DNA of 64,000 nt. It comes from Vombatus ursinus (taxonomy: Eukaryota; Chordata; Mammalia; Diprotodontia; Vombatidae). The notes under the pieces are model-generated. The model did no database searches. It saw only the letters and a list, made by a program, of their open reading frames with translations, and was not told the origin of the DNA. The DNA is taken from the NCBI RefSeq assembly GCF_900497805.2, contig NW_020954581.1, forward strand, positions 4,845,145-4,909,144, read 5' to 3'. Below are positions 51,991 through 63,179 of the stretch, one piece after another; position 1 is the first letter of the stretch, and every line of letters starts with the position of its first letter. The position numbers and the translations under genes were made by a program.

Positions 51991-52871
51991 GATGAACAAA
52001 ACAACAATAAAGAATCTGACCACAGAAAGTTATTATGGTGACAGGGAAGATCAAGACAGAAACTCAGGATAGGAAAACAGTTGCAAAACACCTATGGGAA
52101 AAACCCCAAAGAGGAATGGAAAGTGGTCTCAAGCTCAGAAAGAACTCAAGGAAGAACTCAAAAAGGAGCTTAAAAATCATGTAAGAGAGGTAAAAGAAAA
52201 ATTAGGAAAAGAAATTAGGGTGATGCAAGAGAATTATGAAAAAAAAAAGTCAACAGCTTGAAAAAAGAAAACCACTGCTTAAAAACAGAATTAGCCAAAT
52301 GGAAAAGAAGATTAAAAAAATCCACTGAAGAAAAGAACTTCTTAAAAACTACAATTGGCTAAATGAAAAAAAGAAGTATAAAAGCTAACTGAGGAAAACA
52401 ACTACTTAAACATTAGAATTAAGCAAATCTAAGTTAATGACTCTATGAGACATCAAGAACCAATTAAACAAAAGCAGAAGAATGAAAAAAAAAGAAGAAA
52501 ATGTAAAATGCCTCAACTGACCTAGAAAATAGATACAGGAGAAATAATTTAAGAATCATTGGACTACCTGAAAATCATGATTAAAAAAAAAAGAGCCTTG
52601 ACAGCCTCTTTCAAGAAATTATCAAGGAAAACTGCCCAGATATCCTGGAACCAGAGGGCAAAATAGACATTGTAAGAACCTACTGACCACATCAAGAAAG
52701 AGTTCCCAAAATAAAAACTCCAATAAAAATTGTAGCCAAATTTCTGAACTATTAGGTCAAGGAAAAATACTGTAACTGGTCAGAAAGAAACAGTTCAAAT
52801 ATTGGGGAGCCATAATCAGGATTACACAGGACTTAGCAGTTGAAACATTAAAGAATCAAAGGTCATGGAAC

Positions 52872-53060
52872 ATGATATTCCAGAAGGCAAAGAATCTAGG
52901 ATTAAAACCAAGAATCATCTACCTGGCAAAATTAAGCATAATACTTCAAGTGGAAAAATGGTTATTCAGTGAAATGGAAGGATTTCAAGCATTTATTAGG
53001 AGAAGACCAGAATTAAACAAAAAAAATTGTTTTCCAATGTCAAGAACCAAGACAAGCTGA
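52872..53060 (+). pseudogene. L1 copy 2 ORF1 C-terminal domain fragment
   Basis: The open stretch includes LGLKPRIIYLAKLSIILQVE and FQAFIRRRPELNKK. This parallels the C-terminal domain of human L1 ORF1p (RISYPAKLSFISEGE ... FVTTRPALKELL), which helps bind RNA. The upstream coiled coil (52200-52500) is present but broken. Confidence 0.8.
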
Positions 53061-53379
53061 AAAAGGTAAAAAGGGAAAAGAAAACATAAGGAATTCAATT
53101 TAGCTGAACTGTATACATCCCTTCATGGGAAGATGATATTAATAATTCTTAAAAACTGTACCACTAGAAAAATAGGGAAACTACACTATATTTCAGTCAT
53201 ATCAATCAATATTGTTTTAGGCTGTTAAAAAAAACTAGATGGTATAAGGTTTGAATATTGGGGAGATATAGGAAACAATGAGTTTGCAGACTTAGAAAAA
53301 TATGAAAAGACTTGGGCTTATGAATAAAGAGGTTTTCCAACCTCAAAAAAAACAGAGGAAAAACAAGTGTGGTATGGTC

Positions 53380-53545
53380 TTACATGGATGCATATCAATG
53401 TATATGCCTGTATATGAGTATGAAATACATGTATCTGTATGTAAGTATGTGTATATATGTTTATATACAGAGAGATCTATTTTTATTAATTATATATATA
53501 TAATATAAACATAATCTTTGTGTGTGTGTGTGTGTGTGTGTGTAT
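53380..53545. repeat. (TATG)n, (TA)n and (TG)12 inside L1 copy 2
   Basis: Expanded low-complexity between ORF1 and ORF2; the pure TG run is at 53519-53542. Confidence 0.9.
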
Positions 53546-54375
53546 CTGCACTTAATTGGAGCCTTCTTGAAGAAGGTGGGAGGAAGGGAGAAAAAGAACA
53601 AAGTAAAAAGTGTGTGGCAGAGAATAAAAAGAAAACTTAGAAAAAAGCAAAGAAAAGATGGACAGCTCTCAACACAATGCATAATATTCATTATATAGGC
53701 TTTCTTGAAATGGAAATGTATTGCTGTATATTTTGAGTCCTCTCATGTTTTTCTGTACACATGGCAATGCTCTTTTTTATTTTCTTATTTTGTATTTAAG
53801 TTTTAATATTTAAATCAATAATTCTTTTTATTTTAATATTGTATGTTTAAGTTTTAGTATTTAAGTTTAAAATAAATTAATAAAGAGAAATTTTACCACT
53901 AACAGTACAACTGGAAGGAATATACGTAGATAAAAAGTATGGTATAAGGTAAATTTGAGGGAAGGACATAAAAAAATAATTAAAGGATGAGAAAGAGAAG
54001 TACACTGGGTGCAGAAGCAAGGGAGAGGTAGAATGGGCTAAATTATTTCACATGAGGCATGAAAGACCTATTAGAGTAAAAGGGGAAATGGGAGGGCAGG
54101 TGGTGGACATCGCTTATACCTTACTCTCATCAATATTGGCTCAAAGAGGGAATAATATATACAATCAGTTGAATATTGAAATCTATCTTACCCAACAGGA
54201 TAGTAGGAGGGGAGGAGATTAAAATTTAGGAGGGGAGGTTGACAGAAGAGAGAATAGATCAGGAGAGGTGGTAGACAGAAGTAAAACACTGGTGAGGAGG
54301 GAAAGGGTGAAAGGAGGGAAAGGACAAACAGGAGGAAAAATAGGATAGAGGGAAATACAGTTAGTAATCATAACT

Positions 54376-54561
54376 GTGAATGTGAATGGAATTAACTGTC
54401 CCATAAAACACAAGCAGATAGCAGAGTGGATCAGAAGTCATAATCACACAATATGTGGTTTACAAGAAACATACTTGAAGCAGAGAGATGCACACAGAGT
54501 CAAGGTAAGGGGCTGGAGCAGAGTCTATTATGCTTCAGGTAAAGTAAAAAAGCAGAAGTAG
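54376..54561 (+). pseudogene. L1 copy 2 ORF2 endonuclease, N-terminal fragment
   Basis: MNVNGINCPIKHKQIAEWIR matches the start of the L1 endonuclease (NxNGLNSPIKRHRL). GLQETYLKQRDAHRVKVRGW keeps the Q-E-T motif with the catalytic glutamate. The rest of the endonuclease and all RT motifs are absent, so the fragment cannot act. Confidence 0.85.
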
Positions 54562-54744
54562 CAATCCTGATCTCAGACAAAGTAAAAGCAAAAAATAGAC
54601 CTAATAAAAGAAATAAGGAAGGAAAGTGAATCTTGCTAAAATATACCATAGACAATGAAGCAATAGCAGTACTAAACATATATGCATCAAGTGTTAAAGT
54701 GTCCAAATTTTTAAAGGAGAAGTTAATAAGTTACAGGTACATGA

Positions 54745-55933
54745 CCAAAAAAGAGATAGAGAGCATTATCAAATATAAAATAGATAATTTTAATTATATT
54801 AAATCAAAAAGCTTTTGCATAAACAAAACCAATGCAACCAAGTTTAGAAGGAAAATAGAAATCTGGGAAAAAATCTTTACAGGAAATATTTCTGATAAAA
54901 ACCTCATTTCTTAAATATATAGAAAACTGAATCAAATTTGAAAGAATACAAACCATCCCCCAATTGATAAATGGTCAAAGGATATAAGCAGGCAGTTTTC
55001 AGAAAAAGAAATCAAAATTATCCATAGACATGAAGAAGTACTCTAAATCACTGTTGATTAGAGAAATACAAATTAAAATAAGCCTGAGGTATCACCTCAC
55101 AACTATCAGATTGTTTGATATAATAAAAGAGGAAAATGATCAAAGTTGGTGAGGATGTGGAAAAATCGGGACTCTAATGCATTGTTGGCAGAGTTGTGAA
55201 CTGGTCCAACCATTCTGGGGAGCAATTTGGAGCTATACCAAATGGGCATCCAAAGTGTGCATACCCTTTGATCCAGCACTACCACTATGAAGTCAGCATC
55301 TCAAAGATGTCATAGAAAAGGGAAAAGGGCCTACATGTACAAAAATATTCATAGCAGCTCTTTTTCTGGTGGCATAGAATTGGAAATTGAGGGAATGCCC
55401 ATAAATTGGGGAATGGCTGAACAAGCTGTGGTATATGAATGCAATGGAATACTATTGTGCAATAAGAAATCATAAACAGGAAAATTTCGGAAAAACCTGA
55501 AAAGACTTGTATGAACTGATGCAAAGTGAAATTAACAGAACCAGGAAAACATTGTACACATATCAGCAACACTGTGTGATGATCAACTATGAATGACTCA
55601 GCCCTTCTCAGTAATACAATGACCCAAGACAAGTACAAAAGACTCAGGAAGGAAAATGCTATCCACATCCAGATAAAGAATTGATGGACTCTGAATACAG
55701 ATCAAAGCATACTTTTTTTTTCCTTTTGATCTCTTTCTTCTTTCACAACTATACCTAATACGGAAATATGTTTTACATAATAGCACAGGTATAACCTATA
55801 CAAATTGCCTACTTTTTTGTGAAAGAGGGGAAGTGAGGGAGGAAGGGAGGAATTTGGACTCAAAATCTTATAAAAATGAATGCTAAAAATTGTCTTGACA
55901 TGTAATTGGGAAAAAATAAAATACTATTAAAAA
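54745..55933 (+). mobile_element. L1 copy 2 ORF2 C-terminal end and 3' UTR
   Basis: aaaagcttttgcataaacaa, aaatctgggaaaaaatcttt, ttgataaatggtcaaaggat, gagaaatacaaattaaaata, ccctttgatccagcactacc, aatggctgaacaagctgtgg and aatggaatactattgtgcaa follow, step by step, the end of mammalian L1 ORF2. A 127-codon minus frame at 55285-55668 is a chance opening. Confidence 0.85.
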
Positions 55934-56162
55934 TAAAAATGGTCTGACTGTAGATTATACTTCACCACTGGTTATGTTGACATCAGTAAATCAAGTCTAA
56001 CTTAAGGGAACTTCATTTATATGTGTAATACAAATCTGTTTTCTAGTCATTGAAGCACATTCAGTCATACTATTAGAAAGGAGCTGTCTTCTACAGAATA
56101 ATTTTTCTTTTACTTGAAGAAAGTTACTAAGAGAAAAAGTCCCTATTTATTCATGTTCATTA

Positions 56163-56250
56163 GTGTCATTGTTTACAGAACAGGAAGGGACTTCAGAGAT
56201 TATCTAGTGTGATACTTGTCCTAAACATGAAACCCATTTACAACTAAATT
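56163..56250 (-). mobile_element. MIR3 fragment, antisense
   Basis: acaggaagggacttcagaga and ttatctagtgtgatacttgt. Confidence 0.5.
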
Positions 56251-56261
56251 AATAAGATAAA

Positions 56262-56362
56262 TCATAGAATATAATTTCCTTGAGGGTAGGAATTGTTTTT
56301 GTCTTAGTGTTCTCAGTATACAGCCCAAAGCTTTGCATATAGTTGGGCCTTGAATTTTTTTG
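56262..56362 (+). mobile_element. L2 3' end, sense
   Basis: gaatataatttccttgaggg, taggaattgtttttgtctta, ttctcagtatacagcccaaa and gcatatagttgggccttgaa. Confidence 0.65.
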
Positions 56363-56607
56363 GTCAGTTATCTCATTTGTGCCCTTTTCTTTGTGATGCC
56401 ATATGGGATTTTCTTGGCAAAGATATTGGAATTTGGTCTGCCATTTCCTTCTTTAGCTCATTTTACATAGGAGGAAAGTGAGGCAAACAGGGTTAAATGA
56501 CTAGCACAGGGTCACGATGCCAGTAAGAGTCTGAGGCCAGATTTTAATTCATGTCCTCCTGACTCCATGCCCAATGTTCTATGCACTGCACCACCTCACT
56601 GCCCTGA
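56363..56607 (-). mobile_element. Mar-1 CORE-SINE, antisense, full length
   Basis: gatgccatatgggattttct, tggcaaagatattggaattt, ggtctgccatttccttcttt, agctcattttacataggagg, gactagcacagggtcacgat and tgcactgcaccacctcactg. Confidence 0.85.
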
Positions 56608-56619
56608 GATCTTAAAATG

Positions 56620-56960
56620 GCTAAATAACTTGTGGAATATGAATATGATGAAGTACTATGATGATATAAGAAATGAGGAAATTGGCTATTTCAAAAAGAC
56701 ATGAAAAGATTTATATGAATTGAGGCAAAGTAAGAAGTAGCAGAATAGCAATTTATACTATAAAGAACAATTCTGAAGACTTCTATTACATGATGAAGGA
56801 TGAAAGGAGCAAAAGCAGGACAAAAATTTATGCAATAACAACAGTATAAAAACCCAAAACTTTGAAAGCTCTGAGACCTACGATCACTACAAAGACCATT
56901 CATGATTTCCAGAGGGCCAATTAAACATCCCTGTTCTTCACACATTTGATTTTGTATTCC
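56620..56960 (+). mobile_element. L1 3' end fragment, sense, old
   Basis: acttgtggaatatgaatatg, atgaagtactatgatgatat, aagaaatgaggaaattggct, gaaaagatttatatgaattg and aggcaaagtaagaagtagca parallel the L1 ends at 55425 and 62220. The last part is too diverged to follow. Confidence 0.65.
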
Positions 56961-57132
56961 CTAACTATCATGGCCTTCTTTTTCAGGACAAGGAATTGAA
57001 AGTACACTTGTCTTCTCTCTGAAGCCTTAGAAATAGATATCTAAAAACTTAATATCCAATAGTCACCTTTTGATAAGCAGTTCTTCCTTATTAGGTCAGA
57101 AGTTGGACCAGATAGGTGATTATTCTAGTTTC

Positions 57133-57405
57133 AGGTGAGCACCTGGTGGTGCAGAGGATAGAGCACTGTGCCTGAAGTCATGAAGACCAGTCAAATCCGA
57201 CATTAGATTCTTATAGGTCCGTGAATTTGAACAAATCACTTAACCTCTGTTTGCCTCAGTTTCTTCAACTGTAAAATAGGGATGATAATAGTACCTATCT
57301 ATCAAGGTTGTTTTGGGAATCAAAGGTAATATTTGTAAAGAGCTTAGCACAGTGCCTGGTACATAGTAGGTACTATATATACACGTACTATTATTATTCT
57401 CCACC
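57133..57405 (+). mobile_element. MIR SINE, full length
   Basis: gagcacctggtggtgcagag, gatagagcactgtgcctgaa, caaatcacttaacctctgtt, tgcctcagtttcttcaactg, aaagagcttagcacagtgcc, tggtacatagtaggtactat and ctattattattc. Confidence 0.88.
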
Positions 57406-57484
57406 TTTTATCCCACAAAGCAAGTCAAGAATTTTTAGTTGCCCTATTTTCATCAGAGAGACCCTTCCAGCAGATGTCCAGATA

Positions 57485-57562
57485 GTTAAATGTCCCCATT
57501 TTACAACTGAGGAAATTAACTGTAAGCCCAACACACTGTCCACTGCATTACCAAGTTCCTCT
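57485..57562 (-). mobile_element. MIR fragment, antisense
   Basis: aatgtccccattttacaact, gaggaaattaactgtaagcc and ctgtccactgcattaccaag, with the centre deleted. Confidence 0.6.
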
Positions 57563-57589
57563 GGTATCAATCTCTGCCTGCTCTTCATA

Positions 57590-57700
57590 TTATGAATTTC
57601 CTTTTTAAACTATGGCACCCAGAACAATACATACTTCTAGAAATAGTCTCACAAGAGTAGAAAAGCACAGGATTGGCATTTGTGCTAAAAACACAGTAAA
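57590..57700 (-). mobile_element. L3/CR1 fragment, antisense
   Basis: tttttaaactatggcaccca, gaacaatacatacttctaga and atagtctcacaagagtagaa match the antisense L3 segment around the cap of its 5' UTR-proximal lobe. Confidence 0.5.
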
Positions 57701-57704
57701 TGGG

Positions 57705-58005
57705 GTGACTAAACCACCTGTCATGCTCTTTGAAAGAGAACAAGAGACGTGCTACAGGTTTAGAGAAAGACAAATGTCATAACAATTTTTAAATAAGAAA
57801 ATGGAGTCTGCAAATTATAGGCCAATAAACTGGACAAAATTATTGGGCCAATTTGACAATGTATTATTAAGGAGTTGGTTAATCAACATCTAAAAATGGA
57901 TGGAGTGATCATGAAGAGCTGACATCACCTTATCATGCAACATTGAATTTATTTTCTTTTTTTTAACAAGGTGGCTAAGTTGATAGATTGAGGGAATGCT
58001 GTAGA
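57705..58005. other. No gene or repeat recognised
   Basis: AT-rich sequence. Confidence 0.4.
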
Positions 58006-58009
58006 TAAA

Positions 58010-58575
58010 ATTCACTTAGATTTTATGCAAATATTTTTGCCCTGTGATTTCTCTTCTAATTTTTATATATTTTATTCTTGCAAAAAGTATTTTCATCTAC
58101 AAGTCAGTATTGTTTAATTTATGTTTTGTATTCTCCTCTATCTCCTATTTATTTAAAAGTTCTTCCTTCCCCTAGTCATAGTTGATAAAAGTACCTTATC
58201 TTAACCTCTTTGAATCTGTTTACTTTGTGAATTTTCAAATTCACTTCACAAATACATTTTCAGCTTTTCATGGTATATGGTGTAAGAAATTGCTTTAAAT
58301 CTATTTTATGCCAAAGTGTTTTCCAGCTTTCATAAGAGTTTTTATTAAAAAAATAGTTTTCCAATATATGCTTTGGTTTATTAAACACTGGATCAATATT
58401 ATTGATCACTTCTCTTTCTTCCTTTTCTGGGTTCTTCAAATGATCTACTTTATCTGTTGTATTTCTTTATTTTTTAAAGCAGTATCAAATTATTTTAATG
58501 CTGCTTTAGAATACAGTTTTTCATCTAGTAATGCTATACATCTTGAGTTACACTATTTCTTGTTATTTGTCTTGA
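58010..58575 (-). mobile_element. L1 ORF2 fragment, antisense
   Basis: The text tatatggtgtaagaaattgc, ttttccagctttcataagag, tttttattaaaaaaatag, ggtttattaaacactggatc, gcagtatcaaattattttaa and tgctgctttagaatacagtt follows the antisense order of L1 ORF2 downstream of the RT domain. Old; its frames are broken. Confidence 0.65.
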
Positions 58576-58577
58576 TA

Positions 58578-58807
58578 TTCTAGACCAGTAATGTCAAACC
58601 CAAAAAGAAATGGGAGCCACTAATCTGTCCATAAAGATCCCTTTGAGTCACATATTGACTTAATTTTAAAATAAAATATTTTCTATACTTATTGTATTTT
58701 AATTTACTTTGTTAAATATTTACCAGTCACATTTTAATCTAGTTCAGGCCACAATCATGAGCATTGTGGACCACCTTGGCCTCATGTTTTAAACCTCTGT
58801 TCTGGAT
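58578..58807. mobile_element. hAT-like MITE, second copy
   Basis: Body 58586-58799: starts cagtaatgtcaaaccc, ends ttaaacctctg, with centre ttattgtattttaatttact and ttgttaaatatttaccagtc shared with 25554-25755. Flanks ttctagac (58578-58585) and ttctggat (58800-58807) agree at 6 of 8 positions. Inserted at or next to the end of the antisense L1 fragment. Confidence 0.72.
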
Positions 58808-58809
58808 CT

Positions 58810-59390
58810 TTATAAATGAAGTTATATTCTAAACCAGTATTGCTTTTGGCAACCCACTCTCTCTCTCCATGGAAAAAGAGTCAAATATTTGTTGAGTAAG
58901 GTTCTCTCTCAGCTCTTTGCTCTTTTTGTGGCAAGACATTTACAATGGTAAAATTTCTCAATCATTATTTTAATTGATGTCAATATAATTTCTCTTGTCC
59001 ATTTCCTTGTTTATGAAATCTTGAGAAGAAGGGTAAAGAATGATTATGAACAAAATTGTTTCATAAAACAGAGAAGGACAGTGGAGAAAAAATGTTTAAA
59101 TGAAACTTGGTAAGAGAACCAAGTAATCAAAATAATCCCAAAGATGTTTAAGCCTGAAAATGGAAAGGGGAAAACAAGTAGAATTTTCAAAGGGGTGAAG
59201 TATTCTTTATAGATTTTCCTAACAAACTTTTTCCATCTTCAAGGAAAATAGAATCAAACTTTCATAAGAGTATCATAGTCTTGAATGTGCTTGTAAGGCA
59301 ATTAGAAATATTGAGAACAAAGGCAGTACAAACAGTCAAATCAAACTTGGCATATATGGAGGAGATTTGTGCTGGAAGAAGGTGAAAGGA
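58810..59390. other. No gene or repeat recognised
   Basis: AT-rich sequence with a short (CT)n at 58858. Confidence 0.4.
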
Positions 59391-59392
59391 AA

Positions 59393-59655
59393 TAGCACAA
59401 GTATTTATTTAGCATTACCTATGTAGCAGGCACTGTGATGAGTACTTTACAAATATTACCTTAGATCATCACAACAACCTTGTGAATTATGTGCTCATAT
59501 TATACCCATTTTATAGTTGAGGCAACTGAGGAAGAGAGAATTTAAGTAACTTGCCTAACAAGACTTCTGTAAAAAGTATGTAAAACTAGGTTTGAACTCA
59601 GGTCTGCCTGACTCTAGGACTAGCACTCTATCTACTGTTCCACCTAACTACCTTA
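59393..59655 (-). mobile_element. MIR SINE, antisense, full length
   Basis: aagtatttatttagcattac, ctatgtagcaggcactgtga, tgagtactttacaaatatta, tatacccattttatagttga, ggtttgaactcaggtctgcc and gcactctatctactgttcca. Confidence 0.85.
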
Positions 59656-59767
59656 GGAGACATAATTATGAGGTAACAGAGGAATTGATAGGTGCAGTAT
59701 CTGAAAGAATAGATAATACCAAACACTTGGGGTGGGGTGAGGGGAGAAGTAAAAAGTCAAAAAGAAG

Positions 59768-60536
59768 ACTTCTGCTTCCAGGAGCCAAGATGGCGGAGTA
59801 CAAAGTAAGTCATTCTTACCCTTCCTTATTAACCTCTGAAAGCCCAGAAAATATCACCCCAGGAAAAACCCTGGAACAGCTGAACCAGATGACAGATGGG
59901 GTGTATCAGTCCATTAGCCCAGGTCGCTTGAGAGATTAACAGGAAAGGCCCCTCTTGCCCTGGGGGAAAGGGAGCAATACAGAACAGGAGACATCCCAGC
60001 AACCTAGCGGAAAGCCCCACCTCAGCATATCAGGAAGAGACTGAAACCCAGGTGGTGGAGCAGGCAAACACCAACACCTGGACCTCTGAGTGCTTCAGTG
60101 AGGGAGGGGTAACTAGTGGAAACCAGCTTGGAAAACTACCAGGTGCCTGGGCATTCTATAGCAACTGGCTCTCCCAGCGACTCAGCAAAATTAAGGGAAG
60201 CAACACTCTAAGAAGCCCCAGGAGGATAAACATCCTGCAACATCCATCTGAAAGGAGCTGAAGAAAGTGAAAGGAAGGAAAGGCCCAAGTGAGCAGCAAA
60301 TCTCCATGAGCCACACTACCCAATTCTACCCCTAGACTTCCAGTGTTGCTGATTCCAGCCCAACACCAGGTAAGCTGCCCGAACCCTACAGCCTCCAACT
60401 GCCAGGATTGGAAGCCCCAGCACACAAAGCCAGTAACCAGGCCCTAGGCTCCCAACACAAGAAGCTTGGGTCAATGCCCTTTGCTCCGCAACAGGAGAAC
60501 TCAATCTCTTTAAAGACCAGGAAATAAGCAAACACC
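59768..60536 (+). promoter_or_regulatory. L1 copy 3 5' UTR with YY1-like site
   Basis: caagatggcgg at 59786-59796 is the fullest YY1-type word of the three copies. The region is GC-richer than the flanks and ends at the ORF1 start. Open frames of 80-89 codons on the minus strand have no support. Confidence 0.6.
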
Positions 60537-61582
60537 ATGAGCAAAAAGAAATGTACAATAGATTCTTATTATGAGAACAGTGAAGATCAAGGTAGAAATT
60601 CTGAAGAGGACAATATCGTCAACAAACCCACATCTGGAACCTCAAAAGGGAATATGAACTGATCTGAAGCCCAAAGAGTCTTCTTAGAAGAGCTCAAGAA
60701 GGATTTTTAAAAGTCAAATGAGAGATGTAGAAGAAAAAATGGGGAAGGAAACAAGAGGTATGCAAGAGAGAGTCAATAGCTTGGAAAAGGAAGGACAAAA
60801 ATTAACCGTAGAAAACAAGTCCTTAAAAAATACAATTGGCCAACCAGAAAAAAAAGTACACTGAAGAAAACAAGTCCCTAAAAATACAATTGGCCAAATG
60901 GGGAAGGAGGTACAAAATCTAATAGAAGAAAACCATTTGTTAAAAATTAGAATTGGGCAAATGGAAGCTAATGACTCTATGAGAGAGCAAGAATCAGTCA
61001 AACAAAAACAAAAGAATGAAAAAATAGATGAAAATGTAAAATACCTCATTGGTAGAACAACTGACCTGGAAAATCAACCCAGGAGATACAATTTAAACAT
61101 TATTGGTCTACCTGAAAAGCACGATGAAAAAAAGAGCCTGGACAGGGTCTTTCAGGAAATCATCAAGAAAAACTGCCCTGAAGTCCTCAAACCTGAGGGT
61201 AAAATAGCCATAGAAAGAATCTACCAATCACCTCCTGAAAGAGATGCCAAATTGAAAATGGCAAGAAATATAATAGCCAAATTCCAAAATTGTCAGGTCA
61301 AAGAGTAAATACTGCAATCAGCCAGAAAGAAGCAATTTTAATATCATGGAACCATAGTCAGGATTACACAGGACCTTGCAGCTTCTACATTAAAAGATCA
61401 TAGGGTGTGGAATATGATATTCTGTAAGGCAAAGGATCAACTGCCCAGCAAAAATGAGCATGATCTTTCAGGGAAGGAGATGGATATTCAACGAAATAGG
61501 GGACTTCCAAACCTTCCTGATAAAAAGACCAGAGCTCAACAGAAAATTTGATCTTCAAATACAAGACTCAAGAAAGACATAA
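60537..61582 (+). pseudogene. L1 copy 3 ORF1 (RNA-binding protein), broken
   Basis: Begins MSKKKCTIDSYYENSEDQGR. A coiled coil with repeated EENKSLK/ NTIGQ-type heptads follows (60700-60980). The open part 60898-61308 ends the coil (EENHLLKIRIGQMEANDSMR) and enters the RRM (RRYNLNIIGLPEKHDEKKSL, then AIERIYQSPPERDAKLKMAR, IIAKFQNCQVKE), matching human ORF1p in order. Stops and shifts occur in the N-terminal part (for example a stop before SEAQRVFLEEL) and after QVKE. In an intact L1 the protein forms trimers that coat L1 RNA. Confidence 0.85.
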
Positions 61583-62009
61583 AAAGGTAAACGGGACAGA
61601 AAGAAACAGCATGTTATTAATAAAGGCAAATTGCTTACCTCCCTACAAGGGAAAATGACACTTGTAACTCTTGAGAACGGTATTGTTGTTACACCATTTT
61701 AAAGGGCTATAGATAAAGGGGGTGAGTATAAATTGACTTTGATGTAATGATAAAAAAAAATCTAATCAAGTGGGTTAAGTGGATCCAAGTGGATTAATCT
61801 GACCTAAGAAAATGTTTTGAGAGAAAAGGAAAGAAGGAGACAGACAAGGGTAAATTACATTACAAGAAAAGGCACAAAAACCTGTTACAGCAAAGGGAAA
61901 GAAGGGAGAAAAATGGACATTGTTTGAACCTTACTCTCATCAGATTTGGCTCAAGAAGAGAATAACATAATCAGTTAGGTATAGAAATCTAACTTGCCCT
62001 ATAGGCAGT

Positions 62010-62200
62010 AGGAAGGAAAAGGGGGGAAGAAAAGGAAGGGGAGATAGAAGGGAGGAAAGAAGTACTAAGGGGAAATGGGAAGAAAAGGGGGGCTAATAGA
62101 AGGGAGACGGGACTGAGGGAGGCATTGGTCAAAAGCAAAACACTAGTGAGGAGGGAAAAGGAGAAAGAAAAGCATAAAAGGGGGGGAAGGATGGAGAGAG
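62010..62200. repeat. Purine-rich spacer in L1 copy 3
   Basis: A G/A-rich stretch (ggaaaaggggggaagaaaag) lies between ORF1 and ORF2. The same place is purine-rich in copies 1 and 2 (28860-29030; 54200-54350), so it is part of the L1 family rather than a later microsatellite. Confidence 0.7.
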
Positions 62201-62779
62201 ACACAGATAATAATCATAACTGTGAACGTGATATATGAATGTAATGGAATACTATTTTGCTATAAGACATGATGAACAGACAGACTTTAGAAAAACCTGG
62301 AAAGACTTGTATAGTCTGATGTTGAGTGAAGTGAGCAGAACCAGGAAAATACACAGTAACAGTCATGTTGTGCGATGACTAATATTGATAGACTTAATCC
62401 TTCTCAGCAAGACATCTCCAAAGGCCTCGTGATGGAAAATGCTATCCACATCCAAAGAAAGAACTATGGAGTTTGAACGCAAATTGAAGCATATTATTTG
62501 CTATTTTTTTCTTCTGTTGTGTTTTGTTTCCTCTTTCTGGTGGTTCCTCCTATTGCTTCTAATTCTTCCTTGCAACATGAGTAATGTGAAAATATGTTTA
62601 ATAGGAATGTATATGTATAGCCTATATCAGATTGCATGCTGTCTTGGGGAGGGAGGTGGGGAGGGAGGGGGAGAAAAATTGAAAACTCAAAAGCTTATGG
62701 AAGTAAATTTTGATAAATCAAAATAGCTTAATAATAAACACAAAAAAGACAAAAGAAATGTAAAAAGTCAAAGAAAGTG

Positions 62780-63178
62780 ATAGAGAAAAATAATTATGAC
62801 TGATATGTCTTCTTTCTGACCTATATAAAATTTTCATGAGTTATATGTACATAGATTAAGCACTGCCCAAAAAAAGCAACTGTATTAGTAGGGAATATAC
62901 AGTATTTTTGAAGCAATATTAAATAATGGAATTCAACTGTACCGTTTCACAATTAACTTAAAGGTATAGATAATAATAAGATTTTATTGTATCTATTTGT
63001 TCACTGTGTAGAAACAATAATTTGGTAAAGCAAAACAGAGGCTTGCAATCTCTTTTAAAACCAGATATCTTCTATCCATAAATCAAAATAATTAAATATA
63101 ATAACATACCTAAACTTTGTTTAACAACCCTCAGAAAATACACATTAGCCTTGACATAAAATAGGGGGGCTGAATGTT
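62780..63178. other. No gene; AT-rich
   Basis: Unassigned AT-rich sequence between L1 copy 3 and the RTE LINE. It may be the more decayed upstream part of the RTE element. Confidence 0.4.
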
Positions 63179-63179
63179 C

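Larger units (their letters stand above)
51183..55946 (+). mobile_element. L1 LINE copy 2, both ends kept, internally deleted
   Basis: Body about 51196-55933, flanked by taaaaattgtctg (51183-51195) and taaaaatggtctg (55934-55946), 12 of 13 identical. 5' UTR begins near gaaccaagatggtgaagt. ORF1 from the ATG at 51992 to about 53060. ORF2 endonuclease part 54360-54740, then a jump to the ORF2 C-terminal end (54745-55560) and 3' UTR to the A-rich end. The reverse-transcriptase core is missing. About 4.7 kb. Many stops and shifts; inactive. Confidence 0.88.
59749..62777 (+). mobile_element. L1 LINE copy 3, HAL1-like, ORF2 almost wholly deleted
   Basis: Body about 59768-62759, flanked by gtaaaaagtcaaa at 59749 and at 62760, a perfect 13-bp match (longer with mismatches). 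5' UTR starts near aggagccaagatggcggagt. ORF1 from the ATG at 60537 to about 61580. The ORF2 start (taatcataactgtgaac, 62207-62227) is joined directly to the last 100 codons or so (atatatgaatgtaatggaat). About 3.0 kb. The layout resembles HAL1, half-L1 elements with ORF1 only, but the junction looks like a private deletion. Confidence 0.88.

Noticed and set aside
51596-52091. Cys/Trp-rich minus frames of 103-106 codons
   Set aside because: Antisense of the GC-rich L1 5' UTR; equivalent openings occur in the 5' UTR of copy 3.
55285-55668. 127-codon minus frame
   Set aside because: Antisense of the L1 copy 2 ORF2 end.
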